The notes beneath the pieces are model-generated. The model saw only the letters and a list, made by a program, of their open reading frames with translations, ran no database searches and had not been told where the DNA came from. Source: an uncultured Lachnospiraceae bacterium (GTDB lineage: Bacteria > Bacillota > Clostridia > Lachnospirales > Lachnospiraceae). Taken from it: DNA of 9,065 bases. Below, one piece after another: positions 1-6,845 of this stretch; positions within the stretch are counted from its first letter, which is position 1; every line of letters begins with the position of its first letter. The position numbers and the translations under genes are program-made. The DNA is taken from contig USKC01000108.1 of assembly GCA_900555195.1 (NCBI GenBank), forward strand, positions 1-9,065. The letters run 5' to 3'.

Positions 1-22
1 AAATATTCATCCTGAGTGCCAT
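1..22 (-). CDS. Start of next operon gene (partial, 7 codons)
   Basis: An ATG at 22-20 is preceded by a GGAAG ribosome-binding-like sequence with seven bases of spacing, 64 bases beyond the stop of the ABC ATPase gene. The reading frame stays open to the window edge and encodes MALRMNI. No terminator is visible between the ATPase stop and this start, so the glycan operon probably continues to the left. A second in-frame ATG at 10-8 has a poorer ribosome binding site. Too little protein is visible to assign a function. A further glycan gene is a guess from context only. Confidence 0.4.
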
Positions 23-86
23 CTTTACTCTTCCTATATATCCGTTTTTAGTTGTATCTGCCCTATCTGCTATCCTACCGGATCGC

Positions 87-2249
87 TTATCCCGCCATCT
101 TCCGATACGCTTCGCAGACCTTTTCCGGTTCGCCGATCTCTCGCAGCACACCCTTTTCAATCCATACGGCTTTCGTACAGTTCTTTATGATAGTATCTGT
201 GGAATGGGACACAATAAGTACAGTGGAACCGCTGTGAATCATTTCCTTAATCCGTTTCTCGCTCTTTTGCCGGAAGAACATGTCTCCTACGCTGAGCACC
301 TCGTCAAGAATAAGGATCTCGGCGGTTTCCCCTACGGTAGCAATGGCAAAACCGAGGCGTGAGGTCATTCCCGAGGAAAAATTTTTGATCTTTTCATCCA
401 TAAATCCTTCCAGTTCTGCAAATTCAACAATTTTATCAAAATTTTCGTCGATATATTCCCTGCTGTAGCCGATAATCGCACCGTTCAGATAAACATTTTC
501 CCGTGCTGTCAGTTCCGAATCAAAACCGGTTCCTAGGGTGAGGAGTTGAACCTTTTTCCTATCTACCTCAATCTTTCCTTCAGACGGCTTCAGGACACCT
601 GCAATCAGTTTCAGAAGGGTGCTTTTTCCGGAGCCGTTTGTTCCGATAATCCCGACAACCTCACCCTTTCCGATCTCAAAAGAAATATGCTGAAGCGCTT
701 CCAACTCATGATAACGATTCTGCCTCTTCACAGTAGCGAGCAGGTACTCCTTCAGACTTCCCGCATTAACCTCGCTGATCCGGAAACGCATACTTACATT
801 CTCTATACGGATGACCGGAGTCGTTACACCTTCGGTTGTCTTCATAGATATCGGTTTCGTTTCCGCCGACTTTTTGGATTCCGGCTTCGGCTTTGCGGTT
901 TCCGGTTGCTGGATAACCCTGATTTTTTCTGACTCAACCGTTTTCCCGCAATTCTCCATTCCGCCCATCTCCTCTTCGGCCTCTTCCACTTCCTCCAGCC
1001 AACGCAGCCATCTTTCATCCTCGGTCAGATCGATCCACTCTTCGTCGTCTTCGTCAAAATATTCCTCTTCCCTTCTTTTTCTTTTCCATAGGGAAAAAAC
1101 AAGCCCTCCTGTAGCAGCCACTAGCGTCAGACCGCCTATCAGGATCAGATATTGGATGGTGGGAATCCAGGCACCTTCTGCTTCTGTTCCCCCGGTTCGA
1201 GACTGCCCTATTTCATCTAATTTCCCTTCAGTGTGTGTTTCCCGCTCCGGCGCCTGCCCTTCTGGATTGTTTACAGTACCGGAAAAAGCTGGAACCGCTT
1301 CCTGCTCTTCTTCCTCCGTTTCCCAAAGGAGGGCAGAAGCAGTTTCCGTTTCCTCCATTATTTCCGAATGCGGTTCGGCTTCCGGTCTTGTAACATGGAG
1401 AAAATACTGTACTGTCTCCGCCGTGCTGCTCACTGTTATCGTGATTACGTTTTCTCCAACGTCAAGGGCCGTTCCGGAAATATCAACGGACGCTCTTTCG
1501 TCCTGCGCCGCGGCTTCAAGCCGAAGCTCCTCCGTATCCGCCGGAACCTCCAGTTCATACTCATAGACGCCGGGCTCTAGTTCAAAGGAAGGAACCTCCT
1601 CTATCGAAAGTCCCGAAAGGCTGCAGTCCACCGAAGGCTGTACTCTGACAGCCGCGCTACCCAGAGCCGTAAGCACCGCTTCTTTAGGTACTGCAGCGTC
1701 CCCCTGGACCTCCTGCGCATCCATGCCAGCTCCCATTTCACCTTCGCCTGCTGTTTCAGCGGAAGATACCGTGATCACGGAAGCCTCCGTTACGCTGATA
1801 GAGCCGTCGCCCTCTGACAGAGCACGGAAAGTGAGCATATACCGCTGTTCCCCTCCCGAACCGTTTCCTGCAAACTGAAGTGTCCCGTTTCCGCCCACAT
1901 CCGCTCCGCCCAGATATTCCATCCTTGCAGGATCATATTGCATGGTAACAGTATAGACGAAATCTGGCGCATCGCATTGAATATACAGGCCGATCTGAAA
2001 CTCCCCGTCTTCAATCGGCGTATATTCTGACGAGCCGTAGGTGATGGAAGCATTCTCCGCATGGGCGGGAACGGAAGTTGTCAGCGAAGCAGCCAGAATA
2101 CAAAGCAGCGCCACACTCAAACGTATCACATAGCTTGCCCATGCTCCGGCAATCCTTCTGTGTGTGTGCACCGCCTCTGCGTCCACCCTGCGTTCCGTCA
2201 GAAAATTGTTTTCCTTATTCTGTTTCTGATCCATTCTTCCAATTTCCAT
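87..2249 (-). CDS. Wzt/TagH-type polysaccharide ABC transporter ATPase fused to cohesin-like and cadherin-like ectodomain
   Basis: This is the nucleotide-binding subunit of a polysaccharide or teichoic-acid-type exporter, about 720 residues long, where Wzt/TagH ATPase domains are about 250. Numbering is from the ATG at 2249. A basic N-region is followed by a hydrophobic segment (about 39-61) ending in PAHA, a possible signal peptidase site. Next come a cohesin-like beta region (about 68-203), a cadherin-like beta-sandwich repeat (PF12733 pattern, about 208-288) and a Glu/Thr-rich stretch. A second TM helix (about 362-388) is closed by KRKRR. An acidic Trp-rich linker (about 390-430) leads to the ATPase domain (about 479-720). 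Visible motifs are Walker A GTNGSGKST (536-544), the Wzt-like LGTGFDSELTARENV segment, signature FSSGM (624-628), Walker B ILILDEV (D649, E650) and the H-loop His682. The charge pattern puts the ectodomain outside and the ATPase inside. The upstream in-frame ATG at 2276 has no ribosome binding site. The ATG at 2249 has AAGGA at long spacing, so the start is uncertain. The frame shows no sign of a break between the two halves. Confidence 0.9.
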   Translation of the reverse strand: MEIGRMDQKQNKENNFLTERRVDAEAVHTHRRIAGAWASYVIRLSVALLCILAASLTTSVPAHAENASITYGSSEYTPIEDGEFQIGLYIQCDAPDFVYTVTMQYDPARMEYLGGADVGGNGTLQFAGNGSGGEQRYMLTFRALSEGDGSISVTEASVITVSSAETAGEGEMGAGMDAQEVQGDAAVPKEAVLTALGSAAVRVQPSVDCSLSGLSIEEVPSFELEPGVYEYELEVPADTEELRLEAAAQDERASVDISGTALDVGENVITITVSSTAETVQYFLHVTRPEAEPHSEIMEETETASALLWETEEEEQEAVPAFSGTVNNPEGQAPERETHTEGKLDEIGQSRTGGTEAEGAWIPTIQYLILIGGLTLVAATGGLVFSLWKRKRREEEYFDEDDEEWIDLTEDERWLRWLEEVEEAEEEMGGMENCGKTVESEKIRVIQQPETAKPKPESKKSAETKPISMKTTEGVTTPVIRIENVSMRFRISEVNAGSLKEYLLATVKRQNRYHELEALQHISFEIGKGEVVGIIGTNGSGKSTLLKLIAGVLKPSEGKIEVDRKKVQLLTLGTGFDSELTARENVYLNGAIIGYSREYIDENFDKIVEFAELEGFMDEKIKNFSSGMTSRLGFAIATVGETAEILILDEVLSVGDMFFRQKSEKRIKEMIHSGSTVLIVSHSTDTIIKNCTKAVWIEKGVLREIGEPEKVCEAYRKMAG

Positions 2250-2288
2250 AACTTTCTGAGTCCTTCTCCCGCCCATGAGCTATTTCGT

Positions 2289-3062
2289 TCAAACCGTCTG
2301 CATGATCCGATTGCGGCTCAGCCTGAAAACCAGGCTCCCTGCTATATACATTCCGGCCGCCCAAGCAAACATCCGGATCCACTGTGCACCTGTCGGCCAC
2401 GCGGCATAGAGCATGGCATTCCTCATGCAGGCGATGTAGTTATATATCGGATTGGCCTCAATCACTCTTCGGATCGTCTCCGGAAGCTGTTCTACGGGAT
2501 AGAAAATCGCGGAACAATACATCCATAAGCTCAGCAGTACGGAATACAAATATTTGATGTCTGCAAAAAAGACATAGGCCGCCGAGAGCAGGTAGCCTAT
2601 TCCCAATGAAAACAGCGTCACGCACAGGATGATCACTGGAGCCACTGTCATTGTCATTCCCGGCCGTATCCGGAATACCAGAAGCATCAGCAGATAGGCT
2701 ACAAAGGTATACAGGTAATTGACCAGCGCGCTGTAAACCCGCGCAATGGGAAATATTTTCATAGGAAATTTCACGCGGGCGAGCATCACACGGTTATCCA
2801 CTACAGAAGTCATCGCCGAATTGGTCGCCCCTGTGAAAAGCTGCCAGATCGTCTGGCCGCTCAGCAGATATAAGGGATAGTTCTCAATGCTGCGGCTGAA
2901 CATCTGCGTAAAAATAAAAGAAAGCACCACCATGTTAAGCAGTGGGTTCAGCACGCTCCACAAGATTCCAAGGTATGACCTGGAATATTTCCTTTTGATC
3001 TCCCTTGCCACCAGCTGTCTGACGACGAAAAGGTACTGTTTTGGTTCTTCATATTTCCTCAT
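2289..3062 (-). CDS. ABC-2 type polysaccharide export permease (Wzm/TagG family)
   Basis: This is the membrane subunit of a polysaccharide exporter, 257 residues, the usual length of Wzm/TagG/RfbA proteins. It would pair with the ATPase encoded next to it. The N-terminus has the family pattern of a basic amphipathic stretch (REIKRKYSRSYLGILWSVLNPLL, split here as REIKRKYSRS and YLGILWSVLNPLL) leading into TM1 at about 33-56. Further hydrophobic segments lie at about 63-83, 111-131, 137-165, 171-190 and 229-247, giving the expected six. The FYPVEQLPE and NPIYNYI motifs near the C-terminus are typical of this family. The gene starts 15 bases after the stop of the HAD-like gene, with AGGGA directly against the ATG. 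It is followed by the ATPase gene after 12 to 39 bases, depending on that gene's start, so co-transcription is very likely. The substrate is not identifiable from sequence. Confidence 0.94.
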   Translation of the reverse strand: MRKYEEPKQYLFVVRQLVAREIKRKYSRSYLGILWSVLNPLLNMVVLSFIFTQMFSRSIENYPLYLLSGQTIWQLFTGATNSAMTSVVDNRVMLARVKFPMKIFPIARVYSALVNYLYTFVAYLLMLLVFRIRPGMTMTVAPVIILCVTLFSLGIGYLLSAAYVFFADIKYLYSVLLSLWMYCSAIFYPVEQLPETIRRVIEANPIYNYIACMRNAMLYAAWPTGAQWIRMFAWAAGMYIAGSLVFRLSRNRIMQTV

Positions 3063-3077
3063 TCCCTAAGCTGCCTT

Positions 3078-4469
3078 TCATCCCTTTTTGTAGCCATGCT
3101 GCATCCTCGCATATAAGGCATATTTATAGAGGATGGCTCCCATCCTGTGCCACCCGTACAGATTTCCTGCATACAACCGGATACTCCCCTCGATCCAACC
3201 GCTGTCCTTAAGCTTCCTTTTCCCCGGAAGCAGCATCAACCCCAGACGGGGCAGCGGATGATGTTCCCAAAATTGTCGCTGCGTCAGCTTTGCGGCGAGA
3301 GGCTGCATCCGCTCCTCCGTCACATCATCAGAGAAAAGAACCCTTCCATAACAAACGGCTTCCTCCTTGGAGGGAGACGACATAAAACTTTCCAAAAGGC
3401 CCTGCAGTTCCAGTTCCCCAGCCTCCTGCTCAAGGCCCTCGCTGTACAATCCAGCCGCGATCTTTATATACAGTTCCAAAAGATCCAACTGCCGCTTTAT
3501 CCATTCCAGATTTGCCGGATGGACCGAAGCCAATTTAGGTTCCCACCGACCGTTCCTACATACATAAGTCTGCGTCATTCCATGGGGTGCCGTGAAAATG
3601 CATTCAAAGAGACTGTTGGCGAAACGGGCCTTTCTGTACGCTCCAGAATCCGGTTCAAAATAAAACCCATGGAAATTCCGCCGGTCTGCGCCCCGCGGCA
3701 GGTTATACAGGCCAAAGTAATAGCCTTCAACCTCTCCGCCGCATCCGGCGCCCTCCAGAAGATGCTGTAAGCTCTCCTGCATGGTTCCGATCCAGCCGCT
3801 GTCCACCACGCCATAGGGAACCGCATCCAGCAGCCCTTCCTGCTCCAGATAAGACAGCGTATCTCCATAACATTCCCTGGAATGGAAATCCGCCAATTCT
3901 ATGAATTCCCTGCAGCTGGAAAGAGGGCCTCGCAGGTTTTGGATCTCCTTCCAGGATAGAATATCCGTTTCCTTCCTTCCTGGCCGGATCAGCGCTGCGA
4001 TCCGGCTCCCTTCCTCCTTCGTCAGCCCTGCCCGCCGCATCATAGCCGCAAAAGTCACATCCAGACCGCCCCGACAGATTCGCTCCATGGCTTTCTCCCC
4101 GATCAGATGCTGTTCAGGAATCCGCCAGGCATAACGGGAGGCATATAAATAACGACACTCAATAGACAGCGCTTTCCTTTCACAAAGATACCGGGCCATT
4201 TGGTATATCATCCAGCCATCCCTGGCCAGGAAATACAGCCTGCGTTTCCCTGCTTCTTCCGCCTGTTTCAGCGTCCACAGGGAAAAGGAAAGGAGCACCG
4301 GCCCTAACACAAACATGCTCACAACAGCCTGTGCGGCGGCCGTCTCCTCCTGTCCGGATAGGGCTTTTCTATAAGCCTGTTCCGATACATTTAACAGTTT
4401 GGGGGTTCTCTTCAGCCGTCTTCGGTATTCATTCAGTTTGTACATTTCCTGTTGTTTCATGGGATTCAA
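3078..4469 (-). CDS. Predicted HAD-superfamily-like protein of glycan clusters (COG5610 type)
   Basis: The product is up to 463 residues, soluble, with no signal peptide. It contains LYFLARDGWMIYQMARYL (about 78-95) and VVDSGWIGTMQESLQ (about 221-235). I recognise this pair of motifs from the proteins annotated as predicted HAD-superfamily hydrolases (COG5610), which often sit in capsule and cell-wall glycan clusters of Firmicutes. The biochemical role of that family is not settled. I do not see a full canonical HAD motif I (DxDxT), so phosphatase activity should not be assumed. The C-terminal half (about 300-460) has no motif I recognise. The most upstream start is a TTG at 4469 with AGAGGG eight bases ahead. 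ATGs at 4460 and 4445 are alternatives. With any of them the gene overlaps the end of the GT2 gene (stop at 4429), consistent with translational coupling. It is followed after 15 bases by the exporter permease. Confidence 0.82.
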   Translation of the reverse strand: MNPMKQQEMYKLNEYRRRLKRTPKLLNVSEQAYRKALSGQEETAAAQAVVSMFVLGPVLLSFSLWTLKQAEEAGKRRLYFLARDGWMIYQMARYLCERKALSIECRYLYASRYAWRIPEQHLIGEKAMERICRGGLDVTFAAMMRRAGLTKEEGSRIAALIRPGRKETDILSWKEIQNLRGPLSSCREFIELADFHSRECYGDTLSYLEQEGLLDAVPYGVVDSGWIGTMQESLQHLLEGAGCGGEVEGYYFGLYNLPRGADRRNFHGFYFEPDSGAYRKARFANSLFECIFTAPHGMTQTYVCRNGRWEPKLASVHPANLEWIKRQLDLLELYIKIAAGLYSEGLEQEAGELELQGLLESFMSSPSKEEAVCYGRVLFSDDVTEERMQPLAAKLTQRQFWEHHPLPRLGLMLLPGKRKLKDSGWIEGSIRLYAGNLYGWHRMGAILYKYALYARMQHGYKKG

Positions 4470-5292
4470 TGGATGTTCCCTCTCTTTCCGCCCGTCTTCT
4501 CTTCAGATGGATTAAAACCGAAACCGGCAGCAGGCCTGCAGCCACCGGACGGATGGTGTATAACCATGCGACCGGCCCTTCCATACCGAGATTCTTAAAA
4601 TTCCGGCGGCGAATCTTCGCCTCATCCAGCCGATATCTAAATTTTCTCCGCTCATAGCACGCTTTATCTTCCCGATAACAAAACAGAACCTCCTGCATGT
4701 TGTAACCCACATAACCCAGGGCGTACAGCCTCATGAACAGCTCGTAGTCTTCACACCTCCATGTTTCCTTTGAAACATAATAGCCGCCGCTCATCAGATA
4801 GACTTCCCTGCGTACCATGACTGAAGGATGGATAAATGGGGAGTATGGAAGAAAGTCTTTTCGTTCTGGCCTCTCCGGCATCGTCCTTGTTCCCCAGACA
4901 CCATTTTCATCGATCAAATCTGCATTGGAGCCCACGAATGCATACTGATGGTGGGTTTCCAGGAACCAAACCTGCCTTTCCAGCCGTTGCGGCCTGGAAA
5001 TATCATCTGCATCCATGCGAGCGATATATTTCCCTCTCGCTTGTGCGATACAGGTGTTCAAAGTCGCTGCAAGCCCTCTGTTCTGCGCATGCCGGATCAC
5101 CCGAATCCTTTCGTCCCGTTTTTCATATTCTTTCAGGTTACGGGCAGCCTCGCTGTCCGAACCATCATCGCAAATGATTAATTCCCAGCGCTTCATCGTC
5201 TGCTCGAGGATCGACCGCACCGCTTCTTCCAGTTCCTCTTTATTATCCTGGTTATAGACGCCCATCACTACGGTAACGAGTATATCCGACAT
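4429..5292 (-). CDS. GT2-family glycosyltransferase (GT-A fold)
   Basis: The product is a 287-residue inverting glycosyltransferase that would add a sugar from a nucleotide-sugar donor to a growing lipid-linked glycan on the cytoplasmic face. The N-terminus has the GT2 nucleotide-binding pattern VTVVMGVYNQ, then ELIICDDGSD (Asp42-Asp43). The metal-binding motif follows as ARMDADDISRP (DADD, about 94-97). HPSVMVRREVY (about 155-165) and the catalytic-loop-like WRCEDYELFMRL (Glu-Asp about 181-182) come next. A hydrophobic stretch at about 243-262 followed by LKRRRAER may attach the enzyme to the membrane. I chose the ATG at 5292, which has AGGGG eight bases upstream. A GTG at 5301 would add three residues but has a poorer site. 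The gene lies 15 bases downstream of the GT4 gene and its 3' end overlaps the HAD-like gene, so it belongs to the operon. Donor and acceptor are unknown. Confidence 0.93.
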   Translation of the reverse strand: MSDILVTVVMGVYNQDNKEELEEAVRSILEQTMKRWELIICDDGSDSEAARNLKEYEKRDERIRVIRHAQNRGLAATLNTCIAQARGKYIARMDADDISRPQRLERQVWFLETHHQYAFVGSNADLIDENGVWGTRTMPERPERKDFLPYSPFIHPSVMVRREVYLMSGGYYVSKETWRCEDYELFMRLYALGYVGYNMQEVLFCYREDKACYERRKFRYRLDEAKIRRRNFKNLGMEGPVAWLYTIRPVAAGLLPVSVLIHLKRRRAEREGTSIESHETTGNVQTE

Positions 5293-5307
5293 CTTTCCCA
5301 CCCCTGC

Positions 5308-6552
5308 CTATGCTTTACTCTTTTTTGCTTCCGTACCTGCCGGAGCGCTTATTTTTATGCCCGCCGGCGTACCCGCCTTTCCGGCCGTTTCTGCCCCTGC
5401 ATGGAGAAATTTCTTTGCGTCCGCCGTTTCATAGACGCGCTTCATTACCCGCTCTGTCGCTTCTGTGCCAAATAAAAGCGCCCGCTTCCTGCTGGAGCGT
5501 CCCATTTCCTGTCTTCTGTCCGGATCGCCTTTCAGCATCCGAATCGCTTCCACATAACTTTCCGGCCGGTTTTGTTTACATACAATACCTGTGACTTTAT
5601 CCCTCATATATTCCCGGGTACCGCGGCAGTCCGATGTAATGAGCGCTAGTCCTGCGGCCATCGCCTCCACGGCCGCCATCCCAAACCCTTCCCTCCTAGA
5701 AGGAAATACAAAGCAGTCTCCTGCTGGAAGAATCCGTTCAATATCTTTCCGGTATCCGAGAAGCTTGATCCGTTTCTCCAAGCCCTTCTTCCTGATCATT
5801 TTCTCCAGCCTGCGCCTGCCGCTTCCTCTCCCGCAGATTCCATAGTAGATATCCGTTTCTCTCATCTGTGAAAGGGCCTCTATCACCATCCGATGATTTT
5901 TATTTCGATTCAGTTCCCCTACAGACAAAAGGAGAAAGGAATTCTCCGGAAAGCCAAGTTCTTTCTTCCGTTCATTCTTTCTCTCTTCCTGCGGGACAAA
6001 CCGATTTATATCCAGCCCTACGCCCGGAATTTTCCACACACTTCCTCCATCACGCAGATGAAACGTTCCAGCCCGGCCATAGTCTTCTTCATTGATGGTA
6101 ATCAGGATATCTGTCATGTGCGCGAGTACCCTCTCGACGGGATAGTACAAAAGCCAGTTCACCCACGGCGCCTTTTTATAAAAATGAAATCCATGCGCCG
6201 TATACAGTATCATCGTCCCAGGTGCATACAGGCCTCCCGCAAGCCTTCCAAGCACCCCTCCCATCGGATTGTGACAGTGGATTATGTCAAAACGCTCCGC
6301 CTCCAAGAGAGCCTTCAGCTGAAGAAATGCTTGAGAATTTCTTATAATATGTACGGGAGATTTTTCGATATCCAGATGATGTGTGATAATTTTCTTCTGC
6401 CGGAATAGATTTTTGTCATAGTCATATACTGGCCTGTCAAAATTGGATGCATAATGGATCTCATAGCCCATCTCCTGCAGAAGAGTGACGTTATTCATTT
6501 CAAACTGTGGGACAAACCCACTTATTGTCGTAATTATCAACGCTTTTTTCAT
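5308..6552 (-). CDS. GT4-family glycosyltransferase (GT-B fold, EpsD/CapM-like)
   Basis: The product is a 414-residue retaining glycosyltransferase, likely acting early in assembly of an exported glycan. The N-terminal domain has the GT4 acceptor-side pattern: MKKALIITTISGF, then FDIIHCHNPMGGVLGRLAG (about 88-106) and ILYTAHGFHFYKKAPW (about 115-130). This is the form seen in EpsD-type enzymes of Gram-positive exopolysaccharide clusters. The C-terminal domain has SVGELNRNKNH (about 210-220), a GRG donor loop, LLGYRKDIERIL and the EX7E motif (Glu288, Glu296 in REGFGMAAVEAMAAG). The last 30 residues are an Ala/Gly/Lys/Thr-rich tail of low complexity, not typical of the family. The gene is the first of the glycan operon. 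Its ATG has only a weak purine-rich site (GAGATGG) upstream. The leader begins at the invertible segment described at 6632-6787, so expression probably depends on that switch. Confidence 0.93.
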   Translation of the reverse strand: MKKALIITTISGFVPQFEMNNVTLLQEMGYEIHYASNFDRPVYDYDKNLFRQKKIITHHLDIEKSPVHIIRNSQAFLQLKALLEAERFDIIHCHNPMGGVLGRLAGGLYAPGTMILYTAHGFHFYKKAPWVNWLLYYPVERVLAHMTDILITINEEDYGRAGTFHLRDGGSVWKIPGVGLDINRFVPQEERKNERKKELGFPENSFLLLSVGELNRNKNHRMVIEALSQMRETDIYYGICGRGSGRRRLEKMIRKKGLEKRIKLLGYRKDIERILPAGDCFVFPSRREGFGMAAVEAMAAGLALITSDCRGTREYMRDKVTGIVCKQNRPESYVEAIRMLKGDPDRRQEMGRSSRKRALLFGTEATERVMKRVYETADAKKFLHAGAETAGKAGTPAGIKISAPAGTEAKKSKA

Positions 6553-6631
6553 CTTGCCATCTCTATCTTTTATGAATAAACTGCTGTCCTTCTCTGCAGA
6601 GCAGCTATCAAGTGCATTATGCGTCCTTGCT
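6553..6631 (-). other. 5' leader between the switch and the glycan operon
   Basis: These 79 bases separate the operon-proximal recombination site from the GT4 start. They contain a perfect 10-bp palindrome CTCTGCAGAG (6592-6601). A CTGCT/AGCAG pair (6581-6585 with 6600-6604) could form a small hairpin. A CATAAT hexamer on the minus strand (6616-6621) has no acceptable -35 partner, so I do not call a fixed promoter here. I see no strong ribosome binding site before the GT4 ATG. Confidence 0.35.
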
Positions 6632-6661
6632 ATTTACAAAAAAGTGTACTTTTATGTAAAT
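6632..6661. repeat. Left recombination site of the invertible segment
   Basis: A 30-bp imperfect dyad: the left half ATTTACAAAAAAGT and the right half ACTTTTATGTAAAT are reverse complements at 13 of 14 positions, separated by a central GT (6646-6647). Two inverted half-sites around a 2-bp core are the form of crossover sites used by small serine recombinases. The inner 20 bp (6644-6663) recur as a perfect reverse complement at 6756-6775. Confidence 0.7.
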
Positions 6662-6663
6662 TA

Positions 6664-6689
6664 TTACATTTTAAGTGTTTTTTATGTAA
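6664..6689. repeat. Possible accessory recombinase-binding site
   Basis: TTACA (6664-6668) and TGTAA (6685-6689) have the same spacing as in the left crossover site, and GTGTTTTTTATGTAAA (6675-6690) closely repeats part of that site's right half. The dyad centre is exactly 30 bp from the centre of the left site. The core is not GT and the inner arms are poorly matched, so it may bind recombinase but not recombine. It could also be an AT-rich chance resemblance. Confidence 0.35.
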
Positions 6690-6706
6690 AAAGGGGAAAA
6701 ACCCTA

Positions 6707-6735
6707 TGGATTTCAAAATATCGCCATGCTATAAT
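6707..6735 (+). promoter_or_regulatory. Invertible promoter, now pointing away from the glycan operon
   Basis: TATAAT at 6730-6735 is preceded by TGC, making an extended -10 element TGCTATAAT with a perfect hexamer. The -35 position at 17-bp spacing is TGGATT (6707-6712), three of six matches, which an extended -10 can tolerate. The reverse direction of the same segment has no comparable promoter. In this orientation transcription would run rightward, antisense to the recombinase gene. Confidence 0.6.
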
Positions 6736-6757
6736 TATGCGTGGTTTGAAAAAAGTA

Positions 6758-6787
6758 ATTTACATAAAAGTACACATTTCTGTAGTA
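6758..6787. repeat. Right recombination site of the invertible segment
   Basis: This site is inverted relative to the one at 6632-6661. Its inner half ATTTACATAAAAGT (6758-6771) is a perfect reverse complement of the left site's right half, and its core reads AC on the plus strand, i.e. GT on the minus strand. The outer half ACATTTCTGTAGTA is weaker, matching the left site's outer half at 9 of 14 positions, but it keeps the TGTA block. The perfect shared repeat covers 6756-6775. Three more matches lie beyond one mismatch. Confidence 0.68.
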
Positions 6788-6845
6788 TATCCACCTATCA
6801 AACACAATCTTTTGTTCCTCTCAGGCATCAAAAGCCGTCGTATTT

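Larger units (their letters stand above)
6646..6773. mobile_element. Candidate invertible promoter segment (inverton)
   Basis: About 124 bp lie between the two GT cores of inverted 30-bp sites, immediately downstream of a serine recombinase gene and immediately upstream of a surface-glycan operon. The segment holds one good promoter element, directed rightward in this sequence. Recombination at the cores would map TATAAT from 6730-6735 to about 6684-6689 on the minus strand and drive the GT4 gene through a leader of about 125 bases. The repeats, the cores and the promoter are visible. That inversion actually happens is inferred. Confidence 0.65.

Noticed and set aside
546..1580. Several long plus-strand frames opposite the ATPase fusion gene
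   Set aside because: They lie entirely over a minus-strand gene with clear domains, are rich in Ser/Phe/Arg as expected for antisense shadows, and have no recognisable motifs.
87..2249. Cellulosome component because of the cohesin-like domain
   Set aside because: No dockerin, cellulase or scaffoldin repeat is present in the window. A cohesin-like fold alone occurs in many non-cellulosomal surface proteins.
6616..6645. Fixed minus-strand promoter for the GT4 operon using CATAAT at 6616-6621
   Set aside because: At 16 to 18 bp spacing the upstream hexamers are runs of T or ACTTTT, with no useful -35 match and no extended -10. A weak constitutive promoter cannot be excluded.
6632..6787. Transposon ends or target-site duplication
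   Set aside because: The repeats have internal dyads with a 2-bp core, enclose no gene, and no flanking direct duplication is evident, so recombinase crossover sites explain them better.
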